Source: JACKAN01 sp964502735 (GTDB lineage: Bacteria > Bdellovibrionota > Bdellovibrionia > Bdellovibrionales > UBA1609). From it: 26,277 bases of DNA. The position numbers were made by a program, and so were the translations under genes. The stretch spans positions 1 to 26,277 of the forward strand of contig CAZCYD010000044.1 of NCBI GenBank assembly GCA_964502735.1, written 5' to 3'. Below are positions 25,491 through 26,277 of the stretch, in pieces. The notes under the pieces were generated by a model. The model saw only the letters and a program-made list of their open reading frames with translations. It searched no databases and had not been told where the DNA came from. Every line of letters begins with the position of its first letter. Positions within the stretch are counted from its first letter, which is position 1.

Positions 25491-26225
25491 TTACAAGCTC
25501 CTCGGATTCTGAAAAAAACTTTCAAATAGTTTATCATCGGCGACACTTCTTCTTTCCATAGCAATTTCGTACTGAATACTAAATCTATTTCCAGTGGAGT
25601 CAAACATAGGATTCACTATTCCCTTTCTAATGGCCACCCCTGGTGGGATAACAACATCGACTATATGGGTGGGTTCCACTGGAAGCGACAACAAATCTTT
25701 GATTTCACCTGACGTCTTGCCTCTTATCGCCCCCTTCTCTACAATCCAATACCCAGCAGCTCGATTATGGCTATAAACCCTTACAAAGTGATCCTTAATT
25801 TCTTTATCTGTTGTAAATTCGTAAACTCTTGTTCCCACTTTATAGGGGGGCGCTTTACCTGCATGGGCTGTTGCATTAATGAACTCAGCAGGACGGACAA
25901 CTAACTTATGAACAGACCGATCTAGAACCCTTGGAGCCCTAGCTTGTACAAGTAATTTGTTAGTTCTCTCAATACCTGCGGCATCAATAAACTCTTTTGT
26001 TTTGGCAATGGCCCCAGAATTTTGGCCAAAAAATGTTTTTACAAAATTTGCAAGCTCACTAAACTGATTTCTAGCTGTAATACGCAAATCTTGGGCAAGA
26101 TCAATTTGGAATTCCCCAAAAAAAGTGGAGACTTTTTTGAACTTTTCCTCTTTTCCACGATTCTCTCCTCCTATTGGGGGTAAATCGTTCACTAAAATTT
26201 GTCCAGTACTTTTGGGGAAGACCAA
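25491..26225 (-). CDS. Polymorphic-toxin-like C-terminal module (start uncertain, possibly frameshifted)
   Basis: A 244-aa ORF if the TTG at 26225 is used; a GTG at 26192 is another option and neither has a convincing ribosome binding site. There is no signal peptide. Residues about 125-225 contain GTRVYEFTTDKEI, FVRVYSHN, GYWIVEKGAIRG, LPVEPTHIVDVVIPPG and FSIQYE. This run resembles the C-terminal module of contact-dependent or Rhs-type toxins, but I cannot name the activity. Upstream of the start this frame is implausibly lysine-rich up to a stop at 26271-26273, while the frame one base away reads as a normal protein. A one-base change in the C4A4 run at 26210-26217 would join them. The gene is therefore probably the 3' part of a longer toxin gene. 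Confidence 0.6.
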   Translation of the reverse strand: MVFPKSTGQILVNDLPPIGGENRGKEEKFKKVSTFFGEFQIDLAQDLRITARNQFSELANFVKTFFGQNSGAIAKTKEFIDAAGIERTNKLLVQARAPRVLDRSVHKLVVRPAEFINATAHAGKAPPYKVGTRVYEFTTDKEIKDHFVRVYSHNRAAGYWIVEKGAIRGKTSGEIKDLLSLPVEPTHIVDVVIPPGVAIRKGIVNPMFDSTGNRFSIQYEIAMERRSVADDKLFESFFQNPRSL

Positions 26226-26277
26226 GCCCTGTTTTTTGTTTGGTCTGTTCGTACGCTTTTTGTACTTCTTTTAGATT
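26213..26277 (-). other. Possible upstream part of the toxin gene in another frame
   Basis: Reading the minus strand from the window edge, the frame one base off from the toxin ORF gives NLKEVQKAYEQTKQKTGLG followed by LP. This is a helical, ordinary composition. It then turns into a basic, aromatic nonsense-like tail ending at a TGA at 26101-26103. I read the first part as the real end of an upstream coding frame. It is cut by the window edge, so the call is tentative. Confidence 0.35.

Overview
The window looks like chromosomal DNA from a low-GC Bdellovibrionota-type bacterium (Bdellovibrio and relatives). The main support is a TIGR02147-type regulator paired with a secreted partner, a very high density of exported proteins of unknown function, and ATGA-coupled or zero-gap operons. 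This placement is an inference from gene style; no rRNA or marker gene is present.

Layout. (1) 1-51 is the edge of a degenerate copy of a repeat whose intact copy lies at 10832-10973. (2) 183-3466 (minus) holds two translationally coupled genes for exported proteins that each carry a J-domain with an HPD motif, at the N-terminus of one and the C-terminus of the other. A promoter-like site and nested inverted repeats lie upstream. (3) 3749-10776 (minus) is a housekeeping operon: ManC-type mannose-1-phosphate guanylyltransferase/mannose-6-phosphate isomerase, a homocysteine-methyltransferase-like/MTHFR fusion, and B12-dependent methionine synthase MetH. MTHFR makes 5-methyl-THF and MetH uses it. 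The methyltransferase-like half of the fusion has lost all three zinc-binding cysteines, so MetH should carry the methyl transfer. (4) 10832-10973 is a near-perfect 142-bp palindrome between divergent genes. (5) 11028-15836 (plus) holds the TIGR02147 regulator with its coupled secreted protein, then a terminator-like palindrome, a VAO/PCMH-type FAD-linked oxidase and a secreted protein with short F/Y-x-x-G repeats. (6) 15949-17282 (plus) is a compact overlapping cassette: a 48-aa peptide, a lytic-transglycosylase-like protein with no signal peptide, and a lipoprotein. It resembles an effector/immunity set. (7) 17305-24273 (minus) is a seven-gene, almost gapless operon in which every product has an export signal. 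Two members (520 and 574 aa) are diverged paralogues, one is a lipoprotein and the last is a leucine-rich-repeat protein. I do not recognise this set, and it is the best candidate for an undescribed envelope or secreted system. (8) 24593-26277 (minus) holds a toxin-like C-terminal module whose frame appears to break from an upstream reading frame at a C4A4 run, a small immunity-like protein and a small exported protein.

No tRNA, rRNA, CRISPR array, transposase or recognisable riboswitch was seen.
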